DNA from: Scilla litardierei
Lineage: Eukaryota; Streptophyta; Magnoliopsida; Asparagales; Asparagaceae
Assembly: GCA_030789695.1 (NCBI GenBank)
Contig: JAULAV010008732.1
Coordinates: forward strand, 1 to 64,000
Direction: 5' to 3'
DNA: 64,000 bases
How positions within the stretch are numbered: the stretch's first letter is position 1; every line of letters starts with the position of its first letter. A program made the position numbers and the translations under genes. This document shows, piece after piece, positions 34,371 to 44,737 of the stretch. Below the pieces are notes generated by a model. The model saw only the letters and a program-made list of their open reading frames with translations. It had not been told where the DNA came from and did no database searches.

Positions 34371-34986
34371 CTTAAATTCAGCAAGTAATTTTTCATATGG
34401 AGGATAAATCTTTTTGTAAGGTTTTGAATGCCAAATACTCTATTTGGAAAGCTCGCATGCATAGAACTTTTCTATTTTTGGAAGGCTTGCATGCCTAGAA
34501 ATTACTTTCCTTTTCTATTTTTGGAAGGCTTGCATGCCGAGATAATTACTTTCCTTTCCTATTTGTCGGCAAGTGATGAGCCAATTAATGGGCTGATTTG
34601 TAGCCATAATTTTAGCCTAAATTTTAGGAACTTTCCTTGTAATTTTGAGCATATTAAAAGGCATCTAAGCAATGGAAAATGTGGTTGATTTTTCGGTAAA
34701 ATTTCTGAGAGAATTTCTCTTTGGTTCTTTGAAGAACTATTCGAACTTATCGGAGTTTTTCGTGGCATTCACCATTAACTTATCAAACGAATTTCACCAC
34801 TGTCTATGGTGTCTTCCTTAAACCGAGATTCTTGTTTGCAATAAGCAACTGGTTGAGGTCATCGATACTGAGGTTCTTGCTTTTGTCGTGCAACGGGTCG
34901 AGGTCGCCATCCAAATTCTGATAAAAGGACGATCTTGTGTTCCTCTTCGTTGTTGGGTCTCGTAGTTCCTGGCGGGGTTCACATCA
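34154..34986 (+). repeat. Element B 3' LTR
   Basis: 833 bp, TGATGCAAATCATAG to GGTTCACATCA, matching 5893-6720 at roughly 90%. Followed by AGAGC, the right target duplication, and then element A's LTR. Confidence 0.9.
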
Positions 34987-34991
34987 AGAGC

Positions 34992-35968
34992 AATGCTAAA
35001 AAGAATGCAAAATGCAATTGGAGCCCAAGTAGAAGAATTGCTAGCCCAAGAAAGTTGTACTCACAAAGAGGCATTAGTCTTGCTAAAGCCCAACAAATAA
35101 AGGCCATAATTCTGAATGCATTCATGAGGGAAGATCAAGAGTCATGTGGCCATAAATCTGAATGCATTCATTAGAGAATATCAAGGTTCATGTGCTACAA
35201 TAATTCTGAATTCATGGGGGAAGATCAAGGGCCATTTGCATCCAATAAATCTGAATTCCTGTGGAAGCTAAAGAATCAAGTGCAACAACCACCATTAAAT
35301 CTGAATTCATTGGGGAGATCTAGAGCCAAGAAGCATAAACTTATGAATTTTAAATGTAATTTTCGTGCATGGCATTAGGCTTATAATTTCAGTTTGTCTT
35401 TTGGTCTTCCCTAGGTCACATTTATGTCTTTTACTTATTCCAGGTCATTATGATGACTAATGTGCTACCAAAAGCCATTGGTAGTCCTTAATTAGAGATT
35501 CTTTTAAGCTACCAAGCTCTACCTATTAATAGAGCATGTAATCCTTTATAACAAGCATCAATCAATCAGATTATCAATTCAGAATTGAGTGTTCTTCTCA
35601 AATTGTGGGAGTTTTTATATCTTCTTTAGCTCTTGTGAAACATTGCCTTGTCAATCTTCCTTTTAAGATTGGTGATCCAAATTCGCAAAAGCCCCTAATT
35701 TGTGCTTCCACCCAAATGTGTTGCTGTGTGGATTGGTTAAACTCGTGTTCTGGTTGGGTAAGTGGTCTAAGTAGCAGGTTGCGTTTCTATAATATTGGTT
35801 GGCTATTTACATTTGTCAGGTCAGTGAACCATCTTTATTTAGAGCTTATCACTCTCCTTTTCCTTTCTCTAAGGCTGGAGTGTGTGCTCATATCCTTCTT
35901 TTTAAGTTTATTTTGAGTTCCCTGAATAACCTATGCCGTGACGATCGGGCCATCCCTCTAGTTTGTCA
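34992..35968 (+). repeat. Element A 5' LTR, remainder
   Basis: Resumes exactly where 5892 left off; AATGCTAAAAAGAATGC matches 54091 onward in the 3' LTR. Contains a minisatellite (35106-35330), and ends GTTTGTCA two bases before the primer site. The total LTR would be about 1043 bp. Confidence 0.87.
35106..35330 (+). repeat. ~46-bp minisatellite in A 5' LTR
   Basis: Four to five copies of a unit beginning AATCTGAATTCATGGGGGAA and continuing with GATCAAGAGTCATGTGC-like sequence. The same array is in the 3' LTR at 54207-54425. Confidence 0.8.
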
Positions 35969-35970
35969 TT

Positions 35971-35982
35971 TGGTATCAGAGC
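35971..35982 (+). other. Element A primer binding site
   Basis: TGGTATCAGAGC, tRNA-Met type, two bases after the LTR. Confidence 0.92.
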
Positions 35983-36645
35983 CCCAAGTTGACACTGTAG
36001 GTTTCTTTCAATCATTTCATTACTTCAAAAAAAAATTGCTGCATCAAATTTTTTCATTTCCTCTATTTCTGTAAAAAAAGAAACTCCTCCAAAACCCTAA
36101 AATAATTCCTTCTCACCTTGATTTTTTTATCTTTAGTGTGCAAGACTTTTGTTTCATTTTCCTGTTTTAGAGAGCTATTTTTCTTATATCATTCAAAAGT
36201 CAAATTTGTTTGTTGTTTTTATACAAGTAAAGCACGCAAAAAAAGAAAAAAAAAGCAAAAAACAAAAGAAAAAAATCCGAAAAAACAAAAGAAAAAAAGT
36301 AAAGCTTGGCATAAAAACAAAAAAACAGTGGTCCCTCAATTTATTTCTTACATACGGTTATCTTACAAATTAATAGCTCTTATTGTTGCATTTTTGTCTT
36401 GCACTACTAAGAAATTTCCTTCTTTTCATTGAACTCCTACGCTAGACCAAATCCAACTTCAGGCCTAAACCCTTCCATTATTCACAATTTTACCAACCAC
36501 CACTACATACTTGGTTGAAGTGAGTAATTGGCATTATTGGATCACTCAACAAGGATTTGGGTTGCATACAAGCTAAGGACAGATCTGAGGAAATTGTAAG
36601 TTGGTGAGATTATCAAGAGTGTATATTTTTTTCTCTTTCACTAAT
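35983..36645 (+). other. Element A leader
   Basis: Untranslated leader with an A-rich tract at 36235-36300. The ORFs here are low-complexity readings. Confidence 0.6.
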
Positions 36646-37200
36646 ATGGTAGAAAATCCAGAAGATACTACATAACACGGAGAAAAATCTTTTCAAATGC
36701 AAGCATTGGTGAGCCATCTTGAGAGATTGTTTGACAGAAAGCTAGAACGAATCCATGAATGATTAGATCAAATGGAGAATCAAGCTTCTACACAACAAAA
36801 TCCTCCAAACAATCAAGAACAACCTCATGGTGATACAGAGAGCCAATTGATGGGGATGAATTTGAAGATCACCAGCAAGAAGAAGGAGATTTCATCGTGA
36901 TGAACAAAGGAGACTTAGAAACCGAGGTGACATCATTGGTGGACTTAAAATCAAAGTACCTTCTTTTCAAGGCAAAAATGATCCCGATGCTTATTTGGAG
37001 TCGGAAATGCGTGTTGAGCAAATTTTCTCATGCCATGACTACTCTGAAAGTAACAAGGTGAAACTTGCAGCTCTTGAGTTTACTGATTATGCTCTTGTTT
37101 GGTGGGATCAGGTGCAAAAGGAAAAAGAACGTTATGGAGAACGTCCCATTAGTACTTGGATGAAAATGAAATCAACCATGAGAGGATGTTTATTCCATCT
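36646..37200 (+). pseudogene. Element A gag, first part
   Basis: A candidate start at ATG 36646 (MVENPEDTT) is followed by stops. The capsid region is recognisable: VEQIFSCHDYSESNKVKLAA, FTDYALVWWDQVQKEKERYG and ISTWMKMKSTMRG. C1 interrupts it after CATCT (37196-37200). Confidence 0.8.
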
Positions 37201-38223
37201 TGTTTCAGAGTGTTTTCTCACTACAAAAGCGTTGACCGTGGACTACCCGGTCAACGTGGTCAAGGGGCCGACTTGGGTCCCTCGGGTGCGTTGAGTCAGC
37301 GCAGACACGGCGTGAGTCGGAGTTGCGGATGACGTGAAGCGCGTCGGCTGGGCCGAATCTGGATCCTCGGCCGCAAAGGGGGGCGAGGGGAAGCCTCGGC
37401 CCGGTGTGAGACGCTCGGCCTCGGACAGTCGGACGACGAGGGGTTGCCTCGGCGCCTCGCGAGCGAAGGGGAAGCCTCGGCTCGGTCAGACGTGCTCAGC
37501 CTCGGTCGGTCAGACGATGAGGGGTGGCTTCGGTCGTCCTGCTTGATGCGTGGCTGGCGTGGGGGCGGAGGGGAAGCCTCGGCCCGTGGATCTGACGTCC
37601 TCCTGCGCAGACGAGAACACTCGTCAGGGGGGCCGGACCTTGGTTCCGGCCAAATCCCCTCCGATGCCTAAGTCAGACGATGATCTGAAAGAGGAGACTC
37701 GGCGGAGACGGTTCGACTCGTGAGGAGATCGGAACGACATCTACCGGCGCGAACGGGGGAGGAAGGAGAAGAAATGGGGGAACTATGTCGTTGATGGAGT
37801 ACCTTAGGTTTTAGTTACCTGAGATGCCCTCCCCTGTCTAGTCGTCCTCCTTGCCCTTTTATAGGCCTCCCGTCGCGATTGCCCACGACTCACGTCCCTC
37901 GTCCGCCCTCGATCGTGCCCCCTCAATCCGCCTCCCTATCGCCGTTCCCTGCGCCATGCCAGCACCTCCCCATTACCGCCATTAAGTGGTCGCGGGCCCG
38001 GGGGAGTGGTTATCGCTGGAGTGGGCCAGGGACTTGCGCGTTTCCGGGGCCGGGTAGGATCGCCGTTCGGGGGCCCTCGAAGGGGCCTTGTCTGGCGGGC
38101 CTGATCTCGCAGACGGGCTTCTGATCGGTAGTTGGGTTTCTAGCTCCATGTTCTTTCGGGCTTCGTTTGGTGGGCTGTGCCTTTGGGTCCATGCTGTTGG
38201 GCTTCCGTAAAATAGACGTATCA
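37201..38223 (-). repeat. Element C1 3' LTR
   Basis: 1023 bp. Contains three partial repeats of about 100 bp carrying GGGGAAGCCTCGGC (37389-37590), and a minus-strand TATA box (CCTATAAAAG, 37856-37865). Confidence 0.9.
37856..37865 (-). promoter_or_regulatory. TATA box in C1 3' LTR
   Basis: Minus-strand CCTATAAAAG. Conserved at 43331-43340 in the other C1 LTR, and as a variant at 52348-52357 in C2. Confidence 0.6.
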
Positions 38224-38443
38224 ATTGCCCCCATCGGTGGGGCTGATCGGCCTTGGCCGGTTCGGTTCAACCGATGTGACTCCTGGGGTTCCAAGTGGCG
38301 TGTCAGTCGAGGCGTGGTCATAAATGAAGGTTATGATGAGGCGGATCGATTGGACTTCCTTTGGCGCCGATTTCGAAACGCCGTCGGCTCTTTGAGGCGT
38401 GCCACGCGTTCCTGTCAGGTGTTTCGAATTCCCCCTGGGTCTG

Positions 38444-38453
38444 GTATATAAGA
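38444..38453 (+). promoter_or_regulatory. TATA box of the C1 antisense ORF
   Basis: GTATATAAGA on the plus strand, 150 bp upstream of the antisense ORF start codon at 38594, followed by a pyrimidine-rich leader. It lies outside the LTR, so it would be an independent promoter for the antisense gene. Confidence 0.55.
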
Positions 38454-38593
38454 TCCCCGGCTGCGTTGATCCTAACTTCTTCCTCGCTCTTCCCTCTGTT
38501 CTAGGCTTTCCACAACTCGGAGTCTCCCGCCGCCTTCGCTTCCTTGTCTTCTCCAAATTAACAAAAAGGTAACTCCTTTCTCATTTTCATGTT

Positions 38594-39811
38594 ATGGCTG
38601 CTCTTAGGATAGGTGGTTCTGGCCAAGGGGCGAGGGGCCCTCCTGAGTCCAGGCGGGGCGGGTCCCGGTCTATGGGATCTGGTTCCTCCTCTGGGAGCCG
38701 TCTCTTCCGAGATAAAGGGAAGGGGAAGCTCTTCCCGGACTATGCCGGCGATGATGTGGCGTTGGCTACCGTGTGGCTTAATGTACCTCCGGTTATCCTC
38801 TGAACGTCGTCGAGGACTCCTCTTCTAGCGGCCGCGGAGATCCGGGAAAGGTATCTCTGCTACCCGTACGATGTTCGAGTCCCCTTCATCGACGAGCGGA
38901 TCTGCCTTCCGAGGAGCAATGAAGTCGGCGTCTATGTCGAGATGTTCCGCCTGGGTCTTCGTTTCCCGCTCAATCCCTTCTTCATCCAGGTCATGGAGTA
39001 TCTCACGGTGCCCCTTTGCCAGTTCACCCCTTGTTCAATTACGGTACTGACGGGCTTCGTGACGCTCTGCTGTACTCGTGGTCTGGAGCCATCTCTCCCC
39101 CTTCTCTTCTACTTTTACCAGATCCAGACGGTCAGTCCAGGGTCATGGCTGCACCTCCGAGCCCGCTCGAGGAGGGAATGCCTGATCGGGCTACCCCGCT
39201 GGTCGGGGGATTGGAGCTCGGATTATGTCTTCGTGGTCTTCCTGGAGGATGCCCAGATTTTGACAGGTTGGGGCGGGTCGGTCCGGCCTTGCCCAACGCT
39301 AGCCCTCTCTGAGGCTGATCAGGCGGTCGTCGCACTACTGTCGACCCTCCCCTTGGAGGCGAAGTCCATCTGGTCTTTGTTGGACGACCTACTCCTGAAG
39401 GCCGTCTTGTGGTCTCCGGGTAGGTCGCTTTTTAAGTCCTGGATTGCCCCGTGGCTTACCCTGATTTCGGTTTCCCTTGCAGGAATGGCTGGTCGTGAGT
39501 TCACCTACGATGTCGATGAGCTGATCCGTCGTGGATCTGCTCGAAGCCGGGGCAGTACCTCTGGAAGGGTGCCTCGGCGGACCGTTGAGGAGGAGGTGCG
39601 CCGAGCCGAGCCCTCCGTGGGCAAGGTGGTGGCTGCGCCTCCTGCCTCTTCTTCCGAGATTGTGAGGAGCGAGTCTGGCAAGCTCCTCTGCCTGTTGGTT
39701 CCCCTCGCTCTGAGCAGGGCGAGGCGCCCGAGGATCCGTCCTCTCGAGCCCGGGCCCCCTAGGTTGTCCTTCCCGGCCTGTCGTCCTTGTTTTTATCCTC
39801 AAATTTTTTAG
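38594..39811 (+). pseudogene. C1 antisense ORF (putative gypsy-type transposon protein)
   Basis: Starts MAALRIGGSGQGARGPPES at 38594 and breaks at 38803. It then continues in a shifted frame (YPYDVRVPFIDERICLPRSN, FRLGLRFPLNPFFIQVMEYL, LCQFTPCSITVLTGFVTLCC, SGDWSSDYVFVVFLEDAQIL) to 39811. The order and motifs match the C2 protein at 45402 onward. Its direction is opposite to gag. Tat-lineage elements are known to carry such an antisense ORF between pol and the 3' LTR; its function is unknown. The coiled-coil half seen in C2 is missing here. Confidence 0.78.
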
Positions 39812-40224
39812 CATCCGCTTCGCTTTGGGCCGGTCTACTTGAAATGGATCCCCGGCCCTGTAATCTCCATTGGCCTCTTTACCGGTTCACTGCTTCGGAG
39901 CGAACGAGTGCTGATTGCCAGGATGATCGCCTAAGCCAGCAACTTTGTGTTCTTGGTCGACAAGTGTTGTTCTGCCGGCGTTTGTCCGTCGAGAGCAGAT
40001 TATTTGTAAGGAGGTTTCTCCACTTTGATTTCCTGTAAATAAGACACACTTTTGTACCTTGGTTAATTGTTGGAAATGAAATTGACTTACTCAAACTTCT
40101 CGCGCATTTTGCTTTGTTGCTGCGACCTCGGCCCCTCTGCTGACGGTGGTCGCTTGCCTCCTTTCTCCGGGAGGTTGTTCCTTGCCCCCCGAGTGGACAA
40201 GTCGGTTGGCGTCCTTGATGACTA
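39812..40224. other. C1 spacer
   Basis: No coding frame recognised. In C1 the pol region that should lie here is absent, so a deletion junction is expected somewhere in 39812-40980. Confidence 0.5.
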
Positions 40225-40750
40225 GGGGGGCTGCCCCAGGTCTTATGAGCAGTGAAGTCGATCGGCGGGGGTGTAACTCCTCGGCTTAGGACCGGTCGGC
40301 GTTCGAGCTGGCTGGGGGAATTGCCCCCAGACTTACGAGCGAAGGAGACGGTCGGCGAGGGAAAAGCTCCTCGGCTTATGACCGGTCAGCGTCTGTGCTG
40401 GCTGGGGGAATTGCCCCCAGACTTACGAGCGGTGGAGTCGGTCGGCGAGGGTGAAGCCCCTCGGCTTAGGACCGGTCGGCGTCTGCGCTGGCTGGGGGAA
40501 TTGCCCCCAGACTTACGGGCGCATGAGACGGTCGGCGGAGGTGAAGTTCCTCAGCTTAGGACCGGTCGGCGTCTGCGCTGGCTGGGGGAATTGCCCCCAG
40601 ACTCATGGGTGCAGGAGACGGTCGGCGGGGGTGTAGCTCCTCGGCTTAAGACCGGTCGATGTCTGAGCTGGCTGGGGGAATTGCCCCCCAGACTTACGAG
40701 CGAAGGAGTCGGTCGGCGGGGGCGAAGCTCCTCGTCTTGGGTCTGGTTTT
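40225..40750 (+). repeat. 90-bp tandem repeat in C1
   Basis: Almost six copies of a 90-bp unit. The landmark GCTGGGGGAATTGCCCCCAG recurs at exact 90-bp steps (40311, 40401, 40491, 40581, 40671), with one extra C in the last. The landmark itself is a hairpin (CTGGGGG AATT GCCCCCAG). Because 90 is a multiple of three, the plus strand stays open (40252-40839), giving a 30-residue repeat with RWLGELPPDL. That frame is probably incidental. Confidence 0.92.
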
Positions 40751-40986
40751 GTCTGACCCCCCATCTGGTGAGGCGGCGGTCTTCTCTCTTATGCACCCTT
40801 AGTGAAATGTTGATTCCGTCGAAGATAAAGAAAAGATAAAAGAGAATGCATTTGTACTCTTAAGGGTCCTATTGGACTAGTACATTTGGAGGAAAATGAA
40901 AAAGGAAATAAGGCTAGACGGAGGGATGTAAACCTAGATAATCTCCTCCGGACTAGGCTGCGATCGGGGGGAGGGGCCTCGCCTGC

Positions 40987-42663
40987 TCACTCTATGATGC
41001 GGAGGGGTCCTTGGACGGTGTTGACCTTCTTCCCCTTGTCCGGTTGCATGGAGGTTCCTTCTCCGTGGGCCGGCTCGTCGGCTAAATTCCTTGCGTGCCC
41101 TCGGCTCATCAGCTTCTCAATGTCCTTCTTTAGGTGCCAGCAGTCTTCAGTGTCGTGGCCATTGTCTTTGTGGTATTTGCAGTACTTTTCCCCATTCTTC
41201 CCCCCTCTTTTTGTCTTTGGTGGGGGGCGATCGGTGCGCTCTTCCTTTTGCACTTGAGCGAGGACGGCGTCCGGGGTGGCGTCCCTCGTACCCTCTCCCC
41301 ACTGCCTGTTTCTCGTCCTCTTCTCGGTTCGGTATCCTTCGGGGCTACGGCGCTCGCTATCGCCGCGTTTGGTCCCTCGTCTAGCCTTTCCTGCCTCAAT
41401 GGCCAAGGTCTCTTCGGTTAACATGAAGCGCTCGGCCCTTGCCATGATCACTGGGAGGTCCTTCGGGGGATCGTTGTGCAGAGATTTCTTCAGGCCTCTA
41501 TGGCGCAGACCTTTCTTTAGGGCCGTTTGGACAACAAGGTCGGGAGGGCTGTTTACGTTCAGCCGTTCCGCGTTGAAGCGACGCATAAACTGTCGGAGCG
41601 GCTCGGTCGGGCACTGCACTATGTTAAACAAATGTTCAACATCAGGCATTACCTGTCTCCCTGCCATGAACTGTTTGCAGAACAGCTGGGTGAGTTCCTC
41701 GAAGCTGTCGATGGAGCGGCTCGGTAGGCTGCGGTACCAGGTTCTCGCCGCTCCCCTGAGGGTCGAATAGAAGCCCCTGCAGAGCAGGTCATCGTCGGCT
41801 CCTTGGAATGACATGTCCCCCTCATAGTCCATTACGTGGTTTCCCGGGTCTCCTATCCCGTCGTACTTCCCCAGCGTCGGGATCTTGAATCGAGAGGGGA
41901 CCCGCGCATCGGTTATTCTCCGCGACAGGGGGCACCGGTCTCCGTGGATGCCTCCGGGGGTCCGACACCCGCCCACCTCCGGCTCATTCAGTGGTGGAGG
42001 GGGCACCGGCGCCGGCGGGGCCGGCTCCACGGCCCTCGCCACACTGGGGGTCGGGCTGACCCGGCGTTCCCGGCTCCTCCGGCGGGAGCTTCCGCTTCGC
42101 TGTGATCGGTCCCTCGAGTGGTGTCGATCGCTTCTTCCGCGGCGGGGTGACCGTGGCCGACGAGACGACGCGGTCACCGATTCGTCCCCCGTGCATTCGG
42201 TTTCTCTCCGGCTCCTTTCACGATAAGGGGAGGAGGCGCGTGATCTCGCCTGATGGGAGCTGGGCAATGTGAACCGACGCTCCCTGTTCGGTCTTCGGTT
42301 CTCGTGGTCATCGACCACAGCGGACCGTAAGAGCGGGGGGCCCCCCGCCCAACGATGGCCGTCGCCCACTGCATCTCCGTTGGCTGGCGTAGCGCCGACG
42401 AGCTGCTGTACCGTCGCGACCAACGTCTGGATGCTCGCGTTGGTCTCTTGGGCCAGGGCGCGGAGCTGCCCCTGCGTGGCTAGTTCCGACCCGCCAGTCT
42501 CTACAGTTGAGGGGGCGGGGTGATTGTCGTCGGGTGCGTCCTCAAGGTTGTTGTTGGGTGCGCCATTCCCCTCCTCCGGGATGGGGGACATGCGTCTCTT
42601 TCCATTGCAGGCTCGTGCCATTGCAGGTGCGGCTTGTTTCTTCGTGGGACAGTTTGTTCCCAC
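40987..42663 (-). CDS. C1 gag, intact 558-residue ORF
   Basis: Uninterrupted minus-strand ORF starting MGTNCPTKKQAAPAMARACN at 42663, close to the primer site. An Arg/Ser-rich segment (residues ~110-200) precedes the capsid core: RVPSRFKIPTLGKYDGIGDP, LLCRGFYSTLRGAARTWYRS, FEELTQLFCKQFMAGRQ and LRQFMRRFNAERLNV. A CCHH-like knuckle YCKYHKDNGHDTEDCWHLKK lies near the C-terminus and is characteristic of Tat/Retand Gag. It ends at 40987. It is the longest undamaged retroelement gene in the window and could supply Gag for particle formation if transcribed. Confidence 0.93.
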   Translation of the reverse strand: MGTNCPTKKQAAPAMARACNGKRRMSPIPEEGNGAPNNNLEDAPDDNHPAPSTVETGGSELATQGQLRALAQETNASIQTLVATVQQLVGATPANGDAVGDGHRWAGGPPLLRSAVVDDHENRRPNRERRFTLPSSHQARSRASSPYRERSRRETECTGDESVTASSRRPRSPRRGRSDRHHSRDRSQRSGSSRRRSRERRVSPTPSVARAVEPAPPAPVPPPPLNEPEVGGCRTPGGIHGDRCPLSRRITDARVPSRFKIPTLGKYDGIGDPGNHVMDYEGDMSFQGADDDLLCRGFYSTLRGAARTWYRSLPSRSIDSFEELTQLFCKQFMAGRQVMPDVEHLFNIVQCPTEPLRQFMRRFNAERLNVNSPPDLVVQTALKKGLRHRGLKKSLHNDPPKDLPVIMARAERFMLTEETLAIEAGKARRGTKRGDSERRSPEGYRTEKRTRNRQWGEGTRDATPDAVLAQVQKEERTDRPPPKTKRGGKNGEKYCKYHKDNGHDTEDCWHLKKDIEKLMSRGHARNLADEPAHGEGTSMQPDKGKKVNTVQGPLRIIE

Positions 42664-42674
42664 AGACGGTGCCA
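42658..42674 (-). other. Element C1 primer binding site
   Basis: Minus strand TGGCACCGTCTGTGGGA, two bases inside the 5' LTR. The initial ATG of gag overlaps the region. Confidence 0.85.
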
Positions 42675-42676
42675 GA

Positions 42677-43698
42677 TGTTTCAGAGTGTTTTCTCACTAC
42701 AAAAGCGTTGACCGTGGACTACCCGGTCAACGTGGTCAAGGAGCCGACTTGGGTCCCTCGGGTGCGTTGAGTCAGCGCAAACACGGCGCGAGTCGGAGTT
42801 GCGGATGCCGTGAAGCGCGTCGGCTGGGCCGAATATGGATCCTCGGCCGCAAAGGGGGGCGAGGGGAAGCCTCGGCCCGGTGTGAGACGCTCGGCCTCGG
42901 ACAGTCGGACGACGAGGGGTTGCCTCGGTGCCTCGCGAGTGGAGGGGAAGCCTCGGCTCGGTCGGACGTGCTCGGCCTCGGTCGGTCAGACGACGAGGGG
43001 TGGCTTCGGTCGTCCTGCTTGATGCGTGGCCGGCGTGGGGCGGAGGGGAAGCCTCGGCCCGTGGATCTGACGTCCTCCTGCGCAGACGAGAACACTCGTC
43101 AGGGGGGCCGGACCTTGGTTCCGGCCAAATCCCCTCCGATGCCTAAGTCAGACGATGATCTGAAAGAGGAGACTCGGCGGAGACGGTTCGACTCGTGAGG
43201 AGATCGGAACGACATCTACCGGCGCGAGCGGGGGAGGAAGGAGAAGAAATGGGGGAACTAGGTCGTTGATGGAGTACCTTAGGTTTTAGTTACCTGAGAT
43301 GCCCTCCCCTGTCTAGTCGTCCTCCTTGCCCTTTTATAGGCCTCCCGTCGTGATTGCCCACGACTCACGTCCCTCGTCCGCCCTCGATCATGCCCCCTCA
43401 ATCCGCCTCCTTATCGCCGTTCCCTGCGCCATGCCAGCACCTCCCCAGTATCGCCATTAAGTGGTCACGGGCCCGGGGGAGCGGTTATCGCTGGAGTGGG
43501 CCAGGGACTTGCGCGTTTCCGGGGCCGGGTAGGATCGCCGTTCGGGGGCCCTCGAAGGGGCCTTGTCGGGCGGGCCTGATCTTACAGACGGGCTTCTGAT
43601 CGGTAGTTGGGTTTCTAGCTCCATGTTCTTTCGGGCTTCGTTTGGTGGGCTGCGCCTTTGGGTCCATGCTGTTGGGCTTCCGTAAAATAGACGTATCA
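42677..43698 (-). repeat. Element C1 5' LTR
   Basis: 1022 bp, matching 37201-38223. It would drive gag on the minus strand. TATA box at 43331-43340. Confidence 0.92.
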
Positions 43699-43703
43699 CA
43701 TCT

Positions 43704-44135
43704 TATTAACATAGGGAACTTCATCACCATCTGTAATGACTCAATCAAGGCTCTAAGAGTGTAGACGAGTATCACAAAGAGATAGAGATTGCCATGATTC
43801 GAGCAAATATGATGGAGGACAGAGAAGCAAAAATGGCTCCTTTCTTACGAGGCCTTAATCCTGATATTGCAAATGCTATGGAGATGCATCACTATGTAAA
43901 GCTTCAAGGGATGGCTCGTGCTATGGAGATGCATCACCATCAATGTAGAACAATAACTGGAGAGGAGAAATGCTGCAAGGAAGGGCTCTAATTCTTTTAT
44001 CCCTTGGAAGACCAGTTCAAAGAGAGATACTCCATCTAGTTTGAAGGAGAACACTTCGAAGAAAGTTGAGAAGACGGTTGATATTCCAAAGAAGAAGCAA
44101 ACTGAAGCAAATACTTCTAGAAGCAGTGACATAAG
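43704..44135 (+). pseudogene. Element A gag, second part
   Basis: Continues A's gag after C1. The frame from 43794 reads MIRANMMEDREAKMAPFLRG and LNPDIANAMEMHHYVKLQGM, with a local duplication of the AMEMHHY/H block. Stops precede and follow it. Confidence 0.75.
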
Positions 44136-44646
44136 ATGCTAAAATGCCAAGGGAGAGGACACATTTCCAACGAGTGCCCTAACAAGTGCACCATGATCAT
44201 CAATAACCATGGTGACTGGGAGAATGAAGAAGAAGAATCTGATGAAGAAGATAAGATGCTGCTTGAAGATGATGACGGAGAAATTGCTGCCGAAGGAGAA
44301 TTTCTTGTGACTAGAAGAGCACTTAGCATTCAAATGAAGGTGGAAGAGAACAACCAAAGAGAGAACTTGTTCCACACACACGTTGCCTAGTCCAAGGGAA
44401 AGTATGCAGTGTAATCATAGATAGAGGAGCTGTAGTAATGTAGCAAGTGCTAAATTAGTGGAGAAGTTGAGTCTTCCAACCTTCAAGTATCGACAACCCT
44501 ACAAGCTACAATGGCTCAACGAATGTGGAGAGTTGAAGGTAACAAAACAAGTCACATTCCAATTTACTATTGGCAAATATAGAGATGAAATAATCTGTGA
44601 CGTTGTTTCCATGAAAGAATGTCATCTCTTGTTGGGTAGACCGTGA
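44136..44646 (+). pseudogene. Element A zinc knuckle and protease remnant
   Basis: The frame gives a CCHC knuckle (CQGRGHISNECPNKC), an acidic linker (ENEEEESDEEDKMLLEDDDG) and RRALSIQMKVEENNQRENLF. The protease then appears in pieces: IIDRGA near 44418, and KLSLPTFKYRQPYKLQWLNE with CHLLLGRP at 44458-44646. The active-site region is frame-broken. Confidence 0.8.
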
Positions 44647-44737
44647 CATTTTGATCATCGGGTAACACATGACGGGTACTTAAACCGTTATTCTTTTGTA
44701 ATTCGAGGGGAGTCAATAACTCTCCTTCCATTATCCC

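Larger units (their letters stand above)
5893..34986 (+). mobile_element. Element B: Ty3/gypsy retrotransposon inserted in A's LTR
   Basis: Its LTRs (TGATGCAAATCATAG to GGTTCACATCA) lie at 5893-6720 and 34154-34986. The target-site duplication is AGAGG at 5888-5892 and AGAGC at 34987-34991; the undisturbed site in A's 3' LTR near 54086 reads AAGAGGAATGC. Internal parts are a Met-type primer site, the C-terminal part of gag, protease, RT, RNase H and integrase, then the polyprotein end at 33999-34370. E interrupts it at 10990-33993. Most of gag is missing, stops are frequent and the integrase has lost catalytic sequence, so B is dead. LTR divergence in the first ~200 bp is about 10% by eye. 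Confidence 0.9.
37201..43698 (-). mobile_element. Element C1: Tat/Retand-like Ty3/gypsy, gag-only derivative
   Basis: LTRs TGTTTCAGAG to GACGTATCA at 37201-38223 and 42677-43698. Target duplication CATCT at 37196-37200 and 43699-43703. The minus-strand primer site is of the TGGCRCCGTCTGTGGGA type used by Tat/Ogre/Retand elements, and the polypurine tract is ATGGGGGCAAT (minus, next to 38224). It encodes an intact gag on the minus strand and an antisense ORF on the plus strand. No protease, RT, RNase H or integrase is present. LTRs differ by about 2-3% by eye over the first 200 bp. GC-rich compared with the surrounding A element. Confidence 0.9.

Noticed and set aside
37334..38124. GC-rich ORFs in the C LTRs on both strands
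   Set aside because: Long frames are expected in GC-rich repeat DNA. The same frames recur in all C LTR copies with shifts, and no domain is seen.
40252..40839. 196-residue repeat protein as a real gene
   Set aside because: Open only because the repeat unit is 90 bp; there is no promoter, and the protein is not recognised.
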